The notes: generated from the letters alone by a model not told the origin. A DNA stretch of 64,000 bases from Streptomyces sp. R28 (GCF_041052385.1 NZ_CP163439.1:992001-1056000), one strand, 5' to 3'. Positions 36,740 to 46,123 are shown, counted from the first letter of the stretch. Translations and numbers: made by a program.

Positions 36740-36854
36740 GCGCCAATCCCGTCAGCACCGTTGACGCTCCCTCACCCCACGCATAACGTCTGGTCGACCA
36801 TTCGCACAACGTTCGTGATTTCGGACAAGCGTCGACCTCGTTGAGGAGCCCCCC

Positions 36855-39704
36855 ATGGCACCGCCCCTCTCCAGACGATCCCTTCTCCAAGCCGCGGCTC
36901 TGGCGGCGGCGACCCCCACGGTCTCGTTCGCGGCAACAGGCCGGGCCTCGGCCGCCGTTGCGGGGGCTCAGGCTGCGGCCGCCGTGCAGGCGGCGCAGAC
37001 CGTGGCAGCCGCCCCGTCCGCCTGGACCGTCCAGCCCTTCGCCCTGGACGAGGTGGCCCTCAGGCCGGGCATCTTCGCCGGGAAGCGTCAGTTGATGCTC
37101 GATCACGGCCGGGGCCATGACGTGAACCGGCTCCTGCAGGTCTTCCGCGCCAATGCCGGGCTCTCCACGGGCGGCGCGGTGGCCCCGGGCGGCTGGGAGG
37201 GGCTGGACGGCGAGGCGAACGGCAATCTCCGCGGCCACTACACCGGCCACTTCCTGAGCATGCTGTCGCAGGCGTACGCGAGCACCGGGGACCAGGCCTA
37301 CGCCGACAAGATCGGCATCATGGTCGGGGCGCTGACCGAGGTGCGTGAAGCGCTGCGCCGGGACCCTCGGATGCTGAGCGTCGCCGGGAAGTTCGGCACC
37401 GCCCAGGAGAACGTGCGCGGCTCGTACCAGTACGTGGACCTGCCGGCCGCCGTGCTCGGCGGTGCCCCGGCGATCACGTTGTCGGCCTGGGTGAAGCCCA
37501 CCCACAGCGCCGACTGGGCCCGCGTCTTCGACTTCGGCAACAACAACACCCGGTACATGTATCTGGCCGGGCGCAATGCCAATGGCGTCCCCAGGTTCGC
37601 CCTCACCACCGACGGACCCGGCGGCGAGCAGGGGCTCGACGGCACCGCCGCACTGCCGCTGAACCAGTGGAGCCACCTCGCGGTGACGATCAGCGGCAGC
37701 ACCGGCACGCTGTACGTCAACGGCACGGCCGTCGCCCGGAACACGTCGATGACCCTCAACCCCTCGGCGCTGGGCACCCTGGCGAACAACTGGCTCGGCC
37801 GCTCGAACTTCTCCGGCGATCCGGTGTTCGCGGGCGCCTACGACGAGTTCAACGTCTGGTCGCGGGCCCTGACCGCCGGCGAGATCACGGCGCTGCAGAG
37901 CGACCCGGCCTCCGCGACAGCGGCCGGCCGGGGCGACCTGGCGTCGTACGACTTCTTCGAGACCACCGGCGGCACGTTCGCGGACGCCTCCGGCCGCGGG
38001 CTGACCGCCACCCTGCGCCGCACCTGGGGCGGGCCCAGCCACCCCGGGTTCCTCGCCGCGTACCCGGAGACCCAGTTCATCGAACTGGAGTCGATGACCA
38101 GCGGGGACTACACCAAGGTGTGGGCGCCCTACTACACCGCGCACAAGATCCTCAAGGGCCTGCTGGACGCCCACCTCGCCACCGACGACGCCCGGGCCCT
38201 CGACCTCGCGTCCGGCATGTGCGACTGGATGTACTCACGGCTGTCGAAGCTGCCCGACGCCACCCTCCAGCGGATGTGGGGCATCTTCTCCAGCGGCGAG
38301 TTCGGCGGCATCGTCGAGACGATCGTCGACCTGCACTCGATCACCGGCAAGGCCGAACACCTCGCCCTGGCCAAGCTGTTCGACCTGGACAGGCTCATAC
38401 ACGCCTGCGCCGCGAACAACGACGTCCTGGACGGCCTGCACGCCAACCAGCACATCCCGATCTTCACCGGTTACGTCCGGCTGTACGACGCGACGGGCGA
38501 GAGCCGCTACCTCACGGCCGCGAAGAACTTCTGGGGCATGGTCGTCCCGCAGCGCATGTACGGCATCGGCGGGACGAGCACGGCCGAGTTCTGGAAGGCC
38601 CGCGGGGTCATCGCGGGCACGATCAGCGACACCAACGCCGAGACCTGCTGCGCGTACAACCTGCTCAAGCTGAGCCGGATGCTGTTCTTCCACGAGCAGG
38701 ACCCGAAGTACATGGACTACTACGAGCGGGCGCTGTACAACCAGGTGCTCGGCTCCAAGCAGGACAAGGCCGACGCGGAGAAGCCGCTCGTCACGTACTT
38801 CATCGGCCTGAAGCCCGGGCACGTGCGCGACTACACGCCCAAGCAGGGCACGACCTGCTGCGAGGGCACCGGCATGGAGAGCGCCACGAAGTACCAGGAC
38901 TCCGTGTACTTCAAGAAGGCCGACGGAAGTGCTCTGTACGTCAACCTGTACAGCCCGTCCACGCTGACCTGGGCCGCGAAGGGCGTCACGGTCACGCAGC
39001 GCACGGACTTCCCGAGGGAGCAGGGTTCCACGATCACCATCGGCGGGGGCAGCACGTCGTTCGAGCTGAAGCTGCGGGTACCGTCCTGGGCGACCGGCGG
39101 CTTCAAGGTGACCGTCAACGGCAGCGCGGTCGGCGGCACTCCGGCCGCGGGCAGCTACTTCACCGTGTCCCGGACCTGGCGCAGCGGCGACACCGTGCGC
39201 GTCACCCTGCCGTTCCGGCTCCGGGTCGAGAAGGCCCTCGACGATCCGTCCCTGCAGACCCTGTTCTACGGCCCGGTCAACCTGGTCGCCCGCAACTCCT
39301 CGACCGACTACCTCCAGTTGGGCCTGTACCGCAACGCCGGGCTCTCCGGCGATCTGCTGCCGTCCCTCACCCCGGTGTCCGGCAAACCGCTCCACTACAC
39401 CCTGGGCGGCACCGAGTTCGCCCCCTTCTTCGAGGGCACCGAGGACCCGACGCACGCCTACTTCCGGCGCTCCGAACCCCGGGTGATCCTCGGCACCACC
39501 GACTCCGGCGTCGCCAATCCCGCGAAGTCCGACGGCACCACGCTCCTGGACGAGATCTGGGCCGGCGCACCCTTCAGCGGCAAGGGTGCGCTGGTCTCGC
39601 GTGTGCGGTCCACCGTGAACGCGTGGGTGACCGCGGGTCTGCTGAGCCAGGCGGACGGCCGGACGGTCCTGCGGACGGCGGAGCGGGCCACGTACGCCCC
39701 CTGA
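36855..39704 (+). CDS. GH127-type beta-L-arabinofuranosidase with inserted LamG domain
   Basis: A 949-residue exported enzyme with a Tat-type signal (SRRSLLQAAALAAA). The family is GH127/GH146 (former DUF1680), zinc-thiolate beta-L-arabinofuranosidases with an (alpha/alpha)6 barrel. The conserved residues are visible: Glu596-Thr-Cys598 in ETCCAYNLLKLSRML and the paired Cys668-Cys669 in TTCCEGTG, one of which is the expected nucleophile. A LamG-like jelly roll of about 165 residues (about 185-350: ITLSAWVKP, WSHLAVTISGSTGTLYVNG, YDEFNVWSRALTAGEI) interrupts the N-terminal part of the barrel. GAGGAG precedes the ATG. Likely acts on plant arabinan side chains or glycoproteins. Confidence 0.88.
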   Translation: MAPPLSRRSLLQAAALAAATPTVSFAATGRASAAVAGAQAAAAVQAAQTVAAAPSAWTVQPFALDEVALRPGIFAGKRQLMLDHGRGHDVNRLLQVFRANAGLSTGGAVAPGGWEGLDGEANGNLRGHYTGHFLSMLSQAYASTGDQAYADKIGIMVGALTEVREALRRDPRMLSVAGKFGTAQENVRGSYQYVDLPAAVLGGAPAITLSAWVKPTHSADWARVFDFGNNNTRYMYLAGRNANGVPRFALTTDGPGGEQGLDGTAALPLNQWSHLAVTISGSTGTLYVNGTAVARNTSMTLNPSALGTLANNWLGRSNFSGDPVFAGAYDEFNVWSRALTAGEITALQSDPASATAAGRGDLASYDFFETTGGTFADASGRGLTATLRRTWGGPSHPGFLAAYPETQFIELESMTSGDYTKVWAPYYTAHKILKGLLDAHLATDDARALDLASGMCDWMYSRLSKLPDATLQRMWGIFSSGEFGGIVETIVDLHSITGKAEHLALAKLFDLDRLIHACAANNDVLDGLHANQHIPIFTGYVRLYDATGESRYLTAAKNFWGMVVPQRMYGIGGTSTAEFWKARGVIAGTISDTNAETCCAYNLLKLSRMLFFHEQDPKYMDYYERALYNQVLGSKQDKADAEKPLVTYFIGLKPGHVRDYTPKQGTTCCEGTGMESATKYQDSVYFKKADGSALYVNLYSPSTLTWAAKGVTVTQRTDFPREQGSTITIGGGSTSFELKLRVPSWATGGFKVTVNGSAVGGTPAAGSYFTVSRTWRSGDTVRVTLPFRLRVEKALDDPSLQTLFYGPVNLVARNSSTDYLQLGLYRNAGLSGDLLPSLTPVSGKPLHYTLGGTEFAPFFEGTEDPTHAYFRRSEPRVILGTTDSGVANPAKSDGTTLLDEIWAGAPFSGKGALVSRVRSTVNAWVTAGLLSQADGRTVLRTAERATYAP

Positions 39705-39720
39705 GCCGCCGCCCGCCCAA

Positions 39721-39747
39721 GGGCCCCGGGTCCGGGACCCGGGGCCC
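39721..39747 (+). terminator. Hairpin after the arabinofuranosidase gene
   Basis: GGGCCCCGGG and CCCGGGGCCC pair around a 7-base loop, 17 bases after the stop codon of the GH127-type gene. Confidence 0.7.
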
Positions 39748-39790
39748 TGCAGCACGTGCGGCGCGCGCCCGGCGCGGTGATCCTGGCACG

Positions 39791-40243
39791 ATGACGATCG
39801 ATGTATCGGCGGAGCGGGTGATCCCGCTCCCTCCCGAGCAGGTGGCCGGGTACGCCATGGACTGGCGCCACGACCCGGAGTGGACGCAGGGCATCCGGAC
39901 GGCGGAGCTGACCCGCGAGGCCGAGGCGGGCGGCTTCGGGGTCGGCGCCGAGGTCACGCGGACGGCGTACTTCCTCGGCCGGCGCATCGACTACGTGCTG
40001 CGCGTGGCGTCGTACGACTTCCCGCGGCTGCTGGACATGGTGTCCGTGGCCGGTCCGATGCCGATGCACGTCACCTACGGCTTCGACCCGCACCCGGACG
40101 GCACCCTCGCCCGCATCCGGGTGCGCGGCGGCGACGGCGGCTTCTACCGGCTGGCGGCGCCGCTCATGGCCCGACAGGTCCGCTCCCACATCGGCAAGGA
40201 CCTGCGCGACCTGCAGCGCAGGCTCACGGAGCCCACCGTTTGA
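39791..40243 (+). CDS. SRPBCC-family (polyketide cyclase/START-like) protein
   Basis: A 150-residue protein with the helix-grip fold: MTIDVSAERVIPLPPEQVAG, WRHDPEWTQGI, then strands TRTAYFLGRRIDYVLRV and THVTYGF-like HVTYGFDPHPDG, and the long C-terminal helix. These proteins bind hydrophobic ligands or help cyclise polyketides; no polyketide gene is nearby, so the ligand is unknown. No clear ribosome binding site. It ends 15 bases from the convergent LysR-like gene. Confidence 0.8.
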   Translation: MTIDVSAERVIPLPPEQVAGYAMDWRHDPEWTQGIRTAELTREAEAGGFGVGAEVTRTAYFLGRRIDYVLRVASYDFPRLLDMVSVAGPMPMHVTYGFDPHPDGTLARIRVRGGDGGFYRLAAPLMARQVRSHIGKDLRDLQRRLTEPTV

Positions 40244-40258
40244 GGCCCGTGCCGTGCG

Positions 40259-41065
40259 CTACGAACGGCGGCGGGGCTTGCCTCGGCCGGTGCCCTTGGC
40301 TCCCTTGGTTCCCTTGGCGCCGCCGGAGCCGCCGCGGGGGCTCCGGCCGGTTCCGGGCTGACGGCGGGGGCTGCCGGTGCCTTCGGGGCGCTTGCGCTTC
40401 GGCTGCTCCGGGGCGGCCGGGGTCTGGGACGTGGTGCGGCCCCGGGTGCTGTTCACCGTGCGGCCGCGGACGACGCCGATGAAGTCCTCGACCAGGTCGG
40501 TGGTCGCCTCCTCCGGCCAGGACAGGGCGATGCTCGACTGAGGGGCGTCCACGAGCGTCCGGTAGGTGAGGTCCTTGCGGTGATGGAGACGGGCCAGCGA
40601 CTGGGGTACGACGAGCAGGCCGACGCCCGCCGCGACGAGCTCGACGGCGTCCGCGGTGGTCGCGGGGCGCTCGACGGCGGGCTGCCCCGGCGGCCGCTCC
40701 CAGTCGAGGACGTCGTCGAGGGGGTGGAAGACGACCTCGTCGGACAGGTCGTCCGTGGTCACCTCCTCCACCGCCGTGATGACGTGGTCCTTGGGGACGA
40801 CGACGACCGTGGTCTCGGTGTAAAGGGGGATCGCGCTGAAGAGCGTACGGTCGACCGGGAGCCGTACGAACCCGGCGTCGGCGGAGCCGTTCCCCAGCAG
40901 GTCGGACGCCTCGGCGGCAGTGGCGGCGTGGAGGGTCAGGGGGACCTCGGGGAAGCGCTCGTTCCAGGTCCGCACCCACTTCGAGGGTGTCACTCCCGGG
41001 ACGTACACGAGCCGGAAGGAAGCGGCTGCTTCCGAGGACGAACGAGGTGCTTCCGAGCCTGTCAC
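40259..41065 (-). CDS. LysR-type substrate-binding domain protein lacking HTH
   Basis: A 268-residue protein consisting of a LysR-type effector-binding domain (FRLVYVPGVTPSKWVRTWNE, ADAGFVRLPVD, TVVVVPKDH, AAGVGLLVVPQSLA) without the usual N-terminal helix-turn-helix. The last 65 residues are a disordered basic tail rich in Gly, Lys, Arg and Thr (KGTKGAKGTGRGKPRRRS). The tail might bind nucleic acid in place of the missing domain. GTG 41065 is the start. It is divergent from the DUF5997 gene, a pairing I recall from other streptomycetes. Confidence 0.85.
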   Translation of the reverse strand: MTGSEAPRSSSEAAASFRLVYVPGVTPSKWVRTWNERFPEVPLTLHAATAAEASDLLGNGSADAGFVRLPVDRTLFSAIPLYTETTVVVVPKDHVITAVEEVTTDDLSDEVVFHPLDDVLDWERPPGQPAVERPATTADAVELVAAGVGLLVVPQSLARLHHRKDLTYRTLVDAPQSSIALSWPEEATTDLVEDFIGVVRGRTVNSTRGRTTSQTPAAPEQPKRKRPEGTGSPRRQPGTGRSPRGGSGGAKGTKGAKGTGRGKPRRRS

Positions 41066-41123
41066 CTGGCCAGGTTACCGGCCGTGGTCGGCGGCGGCTC
41101 AACCGGTCGATACCCTTGAGACC

Positions 41124-41516
41124 ATGACGTCGCACCAAAGCACCCAGACCATGAAGCCCGCGACCGCGGCCAAGAAGCTGGGTGTCTACCTCGAAGCCAC
41201 CCCCGCCGAATTCCAGGAGGGTGTCGTCACGCGCGCGGAACTGAACGCGCTGCAGGCGGAACCGCCGCAGTGGCTGCTCGACCTGCGACGCGACGGCCCG
41301 CACCCCCGCCCGGTGGTCGCGGCGAAGCTCGGCGTCTCCATCGCGGGCCTGGCCCGCGGCGGTGTCACGGAGCCCCTCACCACCGAGCAGATCGAGGCGC
41401 TGAAGCAGGAGCAGCCCGAGTGGCTGCAGAAGGAGCGCGCCACCCAGGCCGATGTCCGCAAGGAGGCGGCCCGTCTGAAGGAGCGGAACGCGGAGCGCGC
41501 CGCAGAGCGCCCCTGA
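41124..41516 (+). CDS. DUF5997-family protein
   Basis: A 130-residue soluble protein: MKPATAAKKLGVYL near the start, then EFQEGVVTRAELNALQ, PHPRPVVAAKLGVSIAGLAR and a charged C-terminal helix ending in Arg/Glu repeats. The segment AAKLGVSIAGLARGG looks like a helix-turn-helix. I recognise it as DUF5997 from memory. It could supply the DNA-binding function that its divergent LysR-like neighbour lacks; this is speculation. Confidence 0.82.
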   Translation: MTSHQSTQTMKPATAAKKLGVYLEATPAEFQEGVVTRAELNALQAEPPQWLLDLRRDGPHPRPVVAAKLGVSIAGLARGGVTEPLTTEQIEALKQEQPEWLQKERATQADVRKEAARLKERNAERAAERP

Positions 41517-41596
41517 CCTCGCCCTCACGGTCTCGCCGTGGGCGGGTTCCGTCCGCCTGAGCCCGGCCCGTGAACCCGCCCACGCCTCCCTTCGGC

Positions 41597-42550
41597 TCAG
41601 TCCGTCACGGACCGTTCCTGAATCGACTCCAGGAAGGTGACCGGCGGGATGAAGAAGAGGGTTCCGGTGACGGCCCGCGAGTAGTCGAGGATGCGGTCGG
41701 GTCCGGATTCCGGGCCACCCAGGAACATCTTCCGCATCATGGCCTCCGGTATCCCCGGCGTCCGGGCGTAGGCGATGAAGTACGTGCCGAACTCGCCGTG
41801 TCCGGGCCTGCCGAACGGCATGGCGCCGCGCAGTATCTCCAGCTCCTCCCCGTCCGGGCCGGTGACCGTGTTCACGTCCTTGTGGGAGCCGGGCACGTCG
41901 AGTTCGATGTTGGTCAGCTTGGAGCGGCCGATCACCTTCTCCTGGGCCTCGACCGCCAGGGCCTCCCAGGCGTCGACGTCGTGCAGGTACTTCTGGACGA
42001 CGGCGTAGCTTCCGCCGCTGAACACGGGATCCTCGTCCCCGACGACCGCCGCCTCGGCCGCCGCCTGGCCGACCGGGTTCTCGGTGCCGTCGACGAAGCC
42101 GAGGACGTTGCGCGAGTCGAAGTAGGCGAATGCCTGGACCTCGTCCTGGACGGTGACCGCGTCGCGCAGCCGCTTCATGATCTCGGCGGCCAGGGCGAAG
42201 CACAGGTCCGTGCGGGCGGCACGGATGTGGAAGAGCAGGTCGCCGGGGGTCGACACGGCGCGGTGCCGTGATCCTTCCAGTTCCTTGAAGGGGTGCAGCT
42301 CCCGGGGCCGCGGGTCTCCGAAGAGCCGGTCCCACGCCGTGGACCCCACTCCGGCGACGCAGCACAGGCCGCCGTCGGGACTGGGGAATCCGACGGCCCG
42401 TACCAGCCCCGCGAGGCCGGCGAGCAGATCGCGCACCTCGGGCTCGCCGCCCGGCTCGATGGTGACCACCAGGAAGACGGCGACGGGCGCCGGCGGACTG
42501 AGCACCGGCTGTGACTGTGCATCGGTCAACCGCATCGACGACGACGGCAT
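41597..42550 (-). CDS. DyP-type heme peroxidase
   Basis: A 317-residue dye-decolourising peroxidase. The GxxDG motif is GFVDG with the distal Asp154, followed by TENPVG; the proximal heme region includes GSYAVVQKYLHD, and the C-terminal part has IAYARTPGIPEAMMRKMF. No signal peptide or Tat motif, so it is probably cytoplasmic, possibly encapsulin-loaded elsewhere, though no encapsulin gene is present here. ATG 42550 follows GAGAGGGG at the right distance. Substrate unknown. Confidence 0.9.
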   Translation of the reverse strand: MPSSSMRLTDAQSQPVLSPPAPVAVFLVVTIEPGGEPEVRDLLAGLAGLVRAVGFPSPDGGLCCVAGVGSTAWDRLFGDPRPRELHPFKELEGSRHRAVSTPGDLLFHIRAARTDLCFALAAEIMKRLRDAVTVQDEVQAFAYFDSRNVLGFVDGTENPVGQAAAEAAVVGDEDPVFSGGSYAVVQKYLHDVDAWEALAVEAQEKVIGRSKLTNIELDVPGSHKDVNTVTGPDGEELEILRGAMPFGRPGHGEFGTYFIAYARTPGIPEAMMRKMFLGGPESGPDRILDYSRAVTGTLFFIPPVTFLESIQERSVTD

Positions 42551-42717
42551 TGTTCCCCTCTCACCCTCGACCCCCGCCACCTATCGATGCCCGGCCGAAC
42601 CGCGAGCGATACCCGCCGAATGTCCGCACATACGACTAGTGCGAGGCGTGAGGAAAACCGTGTTCGCCGTGGAAAACCCGTATGCGAACTCACGTACGCA
42701 TGCGGGATCATCCGGGG

Positions 42718-44883
42718 ATGGTCCACCGTCTCGAACCCCTGGTCGTCCGGCACACCCACCGTCTCCCCTCCCCCGCGGGACCCGCCGGCGAAGGCGCCGT
42801 CGCGGCACGGCAGTTCGACGCCGCGTTGATGTCCGTGGGCTTCAAGCTCTCGGCGGAGCTGCTGGCCCGTCTGTCGGGGCTGTCCGAGGGCACGGTCCTC
42901 GACACCGCGGTGCGGACGCTGGGCACGGTCCGCGAGATGGTCGGCGACCATGTGCGGCACAACACGTACTTCATCGACTTCCCGGCCAACGTGCCGGACA
43001 CCTACGACTTCTGGACGGGCTGCATCGCCGAGGCGATCGCCGACGACGCGTCGCGCGCGAGCGTGCTGGAGCAGCTGAGCGACGGTGTCGTCGACCTGCT
43101 CACCCTTCCGTCGTACGGCCGCTACCAGCACACGTACGCCGAGATGCTCGGCCACCACGAGGAGCTGATCGCGGCGGCCGGCGACCGTGTGACGGTGCTG
43201 CACCTCGGCGGCGACGCGGACGCCGAAGTCACCGCCCTGTACCTGGCGTTGGCGGGCAGCAGCACCCCGCTCGGCGAGGACGCCCTGCCGGATCTCGAGG
43301 TGCTCGCCGGGGTGTGCGTCGACGGGCCGCAGCCCGAGGAGATCCCGGTCCGGGAGAACCGGGCCGTGATCAACCGGGCTCGTCTGCGGGCCGGTTCGGC
43401 GCTGTTGCTGGACACGGTCACCGATGTGCTGCGGCTGGCCTGCGCGTGGTCGGACGGTGACGTGACGCTGCTGGAGCCGACGCGGTTGCGGGGGCTGTCC
43501 CGGCCGGTGCGCCGTGCTCTGCTCGCGGGACTCGACTCGGTGGTCGCCGCGCAGCCCGCCAAGCTCGCGGACGTCCACGCGCACCGCGAAGCCTGGAAGC
43601 GGCTGGGCGAGCGGCTGCACCCGCACGAGTACCCGCAGTGGCCGCACGCCGCCCACGTGTTCGCCGTCGCGCGGGGCGAGAAGGAGGCCCGCTCCTTCGA
43701 CAGCCGGGTCGAGGAACTGCTCGGCATGAACGACATCATCGGCGCGGTGAAACTGCTGAGGTCCGCGCCGGGCAAGCTGTTCCGTTCCCTGGACCGGCTG
43801 CTGCGCCACTCCCTCGACCAGGAGGAGCGCGCGACGGTCGCGGACGTCGCCGAGGAAGTCGTGGCCGAGGTGTCCGGCCGGGTCGTGCTGTCGGTCCGTG
43901 AACACCTCGCCAACCGGGCGCAGGACACCGGCGAGCGCCGCGTGTTCGTGAACCGGCTCGGCCGCGCCTGGGTCACCGAGGACGACCGTCCTCCGGTACT
44001 GCCTCCCGAGCGGGAGCGCCTCGTCGCGGCGCTCGACGCCGAGGTACGGCGTCGGCTCCCGGCTCCGGGCCACCTGCTGATCGACCCGGACGTCCTCGAT
44101 GTCGCGCTGCCGCTCAGCGGCCGGGCGACCGCGGCCGGGCTCGGCGTGCTGCCCCGCGGCTCGGTGTCGCCGGTGGACGGCGAGCTGCTGCGCTTCTTCG
44201 TGTACTGGAAGCAGAACAGCCACCGCACCGACTACGACCTGTCGGCGCTGATGCTGGACGCCGACTACGCGACGGTCTGCTGGCTGGCGTACACCAGCCT
44301 CAAGGACCTGGAGGGCGAGCACTCCGGGGACGTCACCGAAGCGCCGGACGGCGCCTCGGAGTTCATCAACCTGCGCCTGGGCGCGGTGCGCGGCGACTTC
44401 ATCGTCCCGCAGGTGAACATCTACGCCGGGGAGGGCTTCGAGGAGGTCGAGGAGTCCTTCTTCGGGTTCATGCTGCGCGAGGCGGAGCAGCAGGGGCGCC
44501 CCTTCGAGCCGCGTACCGTGCGCATGAAGTCGGAGCTGCGCGGGCCGGGTCGGGTCGCGCTGCCACTGGCGTTCCTGCGCGGGCCGGACGGCCGGTGGCG
44601 TGCCAAGTGGCTGCACCTGTACCTCAAGGGCCACCCGGCGGCCAACCGAGTCGAGGACAACCGGGTCTCGGTCGCGACGCTGCTGCGGGGCATCGTGGAG
44701 CGCGAGCAGCTGACGGTCCGCTACCTCACCGGTCTGATGGACGCCACGACGACGACCCTGTGGGACGGCGCAACGGTCCCCGAAGGTCCCGTCACCTACA
44801 TCGGCCTGCGGCGTCCCGACGGGCTGCACCCGGAGTCGCGGATCGTCGCCCTCGAAAATCTGCGCGACCTGGTCCCTGCGTGA
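42718..44883 (+). CDS. Large protein with a TerD-like domain
   Basis: A 721-residue cytoplasmic protein. Residues about 495-590 resemble the TerD beta-sandwich: YDLSALMLDAD, then HSGDVTEAPDGASEFINLRL and VNIYAGEGFEEVEESFFGFM, matching the DLD/HSGD/DExI pattern of tellurite-resistance proteins that bind calcium. The N-terminal 490 residues (FPANVPDTYDFW, PVRENRAVINRARL, LSRPVRRALL) recall from memory the MXAN_6230/SCO0854-type family, but without its RING finger. Ter proteins act in stress and phage-related responses. The start could also be ATG 42682. Moderate confidence in the domain call. Confidence 0.75.
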   Translation: MVHRLEPLVVRHTHRLPSPAGPAGEGAVAARQFDAALMSVGFKLSAELLARLSGLSEGTVLDTAVRTLGTVREMVGDHVRHNTYFIDFPANVPDTYDFWTGCIAEAIADDASRASVLEQLSDGVVDLLTLPSYGRYQHTYAEMLGHHEELIAAAGDRVTVLHLGGDADAEVTALYLALAGSSTPLGEDALPDLEVLAGVCVDGPQPEEIPVRENRAVINRARLRAGSALLLDTVTDVLRLACAWSDGDVTLLEPTRLRGLSRPVRRALLAGLDSVVAAQPAKLADVHAHREAWKRLGERLHPHEYPQWPHAAHVFAVARGEKEARSFDSRVEELLGMNDIIGAVKLLRSAPGKLFRSLDRLLRHSLDQEERATVADVAEEVVAEVSGRVVLSVREHLANRAQDTGERRVFVNRLGRAWVTEDDRPPVLPPERERLVAALDAEVRRRLPAPGHLLIDPDVLDVALPLSGRATAAGLGVLPRGSVSPVDGELLRFFVYWKQNSHRTDYDLSALMLDADYATVCWLAYTSLKDLEGEHSGDVTEAPDGASEFINLRLGAVRGDFIVPQVNIYAGEGFEEVEESFFGFMLREAEQQGRPFEPRTVRMKSELRGPGRVALPLAFLRGPDGRWRAKWLHLYLKGHPAANRVEDNRVSVATLLRGIVEREQLTVRYLTGLMDATTTTLWDGATVPEGPVTYIGLRRPDGLHPESRIVALENLRDLVPA

Positions 44884-44898
44884 CTGTTAGAGTCGGCG

Positions 44899-44967
44899 GT
44901 GGCGAGGCCATGAAGGGACTTCCTTCTCAACTCCTTCTTGAATCAGTCCTTTCGCTTTCCTCGCCAC
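44899..44967. other. Structured intergenic segment
   Basis: GTGGCGAGG (44899-44907) is complementary to CCTCGCCAC (44959-44967), enclosing a pyrimidine-rich 51-base region with a small hairpin GAAGG/CCTTC (44912-44926). It lies between the convergent TerD-like and paaE genes. It may be a terminator of unusual form or a small RNA. Confidence 0.35.
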
Positions 44968-45007
44968 TCCACTCTTCCGGCCGATGCCGATCGGCGCTCG
45001 CCGCCGG

Positions 45008-46123
45008 TCAGCTGTCGTAGTCCACCGTCAGCGTCTCGGAGACCGGGTACGACTGGCAGGTCAGGACGTATCCCGCCGCGACCTCGGCCGCCTCCAGCGC
45101 GAAGTTGCGCCGCATGTCCACCTTGCCGTCGGTGACCAGGGCCCGGCAGGTGCCGCAGACCCCGCCCTTGCAGGCGAACGGCAGGTCGGGGCGGCTGCGT
45201 TGGGCGCCGTCGAGGACGGTCCGCTCCCGTGGCAGGGCGGCGGTGGTGGAACGGCCGTCGAGGGTGATGGTGACTTCGCTGACGGGTCCCGTCGGGCCGG
45301 CCTCCTCGTGGTGCGCCTCCCGTACCGGCTCGTCGTCGGCGTAGAACAGCTCCTGATGCACCCGCTCCGCCGGGACGCCGAGTCCCTCCAGCACCCGCTG
45401 CGCGTCCCGGACCATGCCGTGCGGGCCGCACAGCCACCAGTGGTCGGCGCCGCGTACATCGACCAGCGCGTCGATGAGCGTCGACAGCCGGTCGGCATCG
45501 ATACGGCCGGAGAGCACCTCGGCCTCCCGCGGCTCGCGGGACAGCACGTGAGCCAGCTGGAACCGGGCCGGATAGAGGTCCTTGAGGTCCGCCAGCTCGT
45601 CGGCGAACATCACCGTGTCGGTGCGGCGGTTGCCGTAGAAGAGGGTGACCGTCGAGCGGGAGTCGGCGGCCAGGACGGACTCGGCGATGGACATCATCGG
45701 CGTGATGCCGGAGCCCGCCGCGATCAGTACGTGATGGCCATGCGTGGTGAGGTCGGGCGTGAAGGCGCCGGTGGGGGCCATCACCTCGACGATGTCGCCG
45801 GGACGTACGTCCTCGACGAGCCAGGACGAGAACAGGCCGCCGGGCACCACTCGTACGCCTATCCGGGGGCTCGACCCGACCGGCGAACAGATCGAGTACG
45901 ACCGCCGCTCGTCCCGCCCGTCGATCTCGCGCCGCACCGTCAGCGACTGACCGGGCGCGAAGGCGAACTCCTCGGCCAGCTCCGCCGGGATGTCGAAGGC
46001 GACGGCGACCGCGTCCGCGCACAGGGGCGTCACGGCGGCGACGCGCAGGGCGTGGAAGGCCGGACGGCGGCGGGTGCGCGGGCGTGCCGCGGCAGCCGGC
46101 TGTGCTTCCCTCAGGCCTTCCAT
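45008..46123 (-). CDS. paaE: Phenylacetyl-CoA epoxidase reductase subunit PaaE
   Basis: A 371-residue reductase that passes electrons from NADPH to the PaaA oxygenase. Order: FAD domain (RRSYSICSP), NAD(P) domain (VLIAAGSGITPMMSI, HWWLCGPHGM), and a C-terminal plant-type [2Fe-2S] ferredoxin domain with CKGGVCGTC and a last Cys in YVLTCQSYP. Its start codon directly follows the paaD stop without a gap, so the two are translationally coupled. Last gene of the paaABCDE operon. Confidence 0.95.
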   Translation of the reverse strand: MEGLREAQPAAAARPRTRRRPAFHALRVAAVTPLCADAVAVAFDIPAELAEEFAFAPGQSLTVRREIDGRDERRSYSICSPVGSSPRIGVRVVPGGLFSSWLVEDVRPGDIVEVMAPTGAFTPDLTTHGHHVLIAAGSGITPMMSIAESVLAADSRSTVTLFYGNRRTDTVMFADELADLKDLYPARFQLAHVLSREPREAEVLSGRIDADRLSTLIDALVDVRGADHWWLCGPHGMVRDAQRVLEGLGVPAERVHQELFYADDEPVREAHHEEAGPTGPVSEVTITLDGRSTTAALPRERTVLDGAQRSRPDLPFACKGGVCGTCRALVTDGKVDMRRNFALEAAEVAAGYVLTCQSYPVSETLTVDYDS

